Position numbers and translations under genes: made by a program
Shown here: in pieces, positions 63,023 through 64,000 of the stretch
Layout: every line of letters begins with the position of its first letter
Position numbering within the stretch: the first letter of the stretch is position 1
DNA from: Colias croceus
Taxonomy: Eukaryota; Arthropoda; Insecta; Lepidoptera; Pieridae
Reading direction: 5' to 3'
Length of the DNA stretch: 64,000 nt
NCBI RefSeq assembly: GCF_905220415.1
Contig: NC_059553.1
Location: 9,324,501-9,388,500, forward strand
The notes under the pieces: generated by a model
The model's input: the letters and a program-made list of their open reading frames with translations, nothing else
The model's database searches: none
What the model was told of the DNA's origin: nothing

Positions 63023-63867
63023 CATCTAATTAATAATATCAAATTTATTTATTTATTTATTTATTTCAATCTTTTTTATTATTCACTTTTCCGTTTTTGA
63101 GGACGGTTGTTTTTAACGAAGTTATTTTTATTACTTTTTTGGGTAGTTCAAAATGTTTGTAATTAATGTAACAAAAGGCTCTGTGTAACCTACTATAGAT
63201 TGATATTGTGATAAAGAATTCGATCTTTAGTTCATTGTTTAGTTTCAGCAACATTTTTTACACGTTCAGCGATTTTTAACCTTCTAATTAAGTTGTTTCA
63301 AACCATAACAATATTATGTAGATAACAACTAAACACAGTCTAGACGTTATACAGTAAATTTCCTTTATACTCGCGACGATAATACAGATAATATAAAGTC
63401 ATAGATAATAATATATTTTTATTAAAATGATATTTTATAAGTTAATTACTTCAGGCACTTACGTAACAGCTGTTTAAAAGCATTTAATTATAAAATATAA
63501 AGCGCGGGATCTCTGACTAATGGCGGAAAAACAAAGAAATCTCAATTGCCTTAGCAATTTGTACTTTGATTGAAATTTATTGTTTTATTCTGTCTATTTT
63601 TGCCGCTGATGAGTTTTTGGGAACCATATAAATGGCGCACTTTATTTGCGTTTGCTGTTCTGTAAGACTGATTTATCCGTTTTTAATTAGTGTTCTGTTA
63701 TTCTTTATGTAGGATTTTCTACTATTATTTCTTTGTTAATGTGTTTGTGTAAATATACATCATCTATATATATTCAATACTTCATAACAATCGCTTCAGT
63801 TGTTATGCGTAAAATTGAAAATATAGAAAGAAATAGTTACTTGCACATTTAAAATATTAATATGGAT
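63023..63867. other. Unassigned AT-rich sequence
   Basis: An ATTT microsatellite lies at 63046-63066. No gene is recognised. Confidence 0.45.
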
Positions 63868-63949
63868 TAACTTAATGAAGTGAAACTTCTTAAGATAGAT
63901 ATTAAATTTCAAGGTCGCGTCATGGCAATACCGTCACATCATGGAGTAA
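63868..63949 (-). mobile_element. MITE-like element, GAAGTGAAACTTCTTT family, copy cut by another insertion
   Basis: GAAGTGAAACTTCTTAAG and TGGCAATACCGTCACATCAT match copy 4, and the match stops after GGAGTAA at 63949. Confidence 0.7.
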
Positions 63950-64000
63950 GGCTGGTTGCAGAGCTTGACCGACCGTCAGTGTGTACGTCAGTCGCGCTTG
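63950..64000. mobile_element. Left end of a DNA element, cut by the window edge
   Basis: GGCTGGTTGCAGAGCTTGAC follows TAA (63947-63949) exactly where the host MITE-like sequence is interrupted. A TAA target and GGC terminus would suit a PIF/Harbinger-like MITE; the other end is outside the window. Confidence 0.5.

Noticed and set aside
1..64000. Autonomous Helitron (Rep/helicase) or DNA transposase gene
   Set aside because: No ORF with Rep, helicase, DDE or similar motifs was found; all DNA elements here appear non-autonomous.

Overview
The window looks like an AT-rich nuclear DNA segment from a lepidopteran insect (moth or butterfly). This rests on the repeat content: about 35 short Helitron-like insertions with A|TC...CTAG|T borders, several LINE fragments with insect-type reverse transcriptases, tRNA-derived SINEs and many small inverted-repeat DNA elements. 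Family names are from recognition only; no database was searched. No complete host protein-coding gene is visible. The window is best read as a very large intron or an intergenic region.

Layout. 0-5 kb: Helitron-like copies, a LINE 3' UTR fragment, a CpG-rich segment with an exon-like 3' splice site and 5' splice site (2341-2465), and a second LINE 3' fragment (3535-4100). 5-12 kb, minus strand: a 5'-truncated LINE (4980-6640), a SINE split by a nested Helitron-like element (6640-7112), and a nearly complete two-ORF LINE (7414-12060). Its ORF1 encodes a coiled-coil plus degenerate SGNH protein and its ORF2 an endonuclease-reverse transcriptase. 12-32 kb: intron-like AT-rich sequence with Helitron-like copies, two PIF/Harbinger-like MITEs, a 396-bp DNA element inserted in a 93-bp foldback repeat, a 1.1-kb element with about 370-bp inverted arms, and an isolated five-unit heat-shock element. 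32-48 kb: a 12-bp minisatellite, a SINE with target duplication, LINE tails, a LINE RT C-terminal fragment (38484-39300), a candidate solo LTR, and two large palindromic MITEs. 48-64 kb: more Helitron-like copies, a GC-rich structured insert, a palindromic X-box, a strong 33-nt microexon candidate (61310-61342), and a head-to-tail triplet of Helitron-like units (61500-62005).

The most interesting signal is in the two-ORF LINE. ORF2 has no usable ATG. The last codons of ORF1 form T TTA AAC directly before the ORF1 stop, and a -1 slip there enters the ORF2 frame exactly. This predicts that ORF2 is made as an ORF1-ORF2 fusion by programmed -1 frameshifting.
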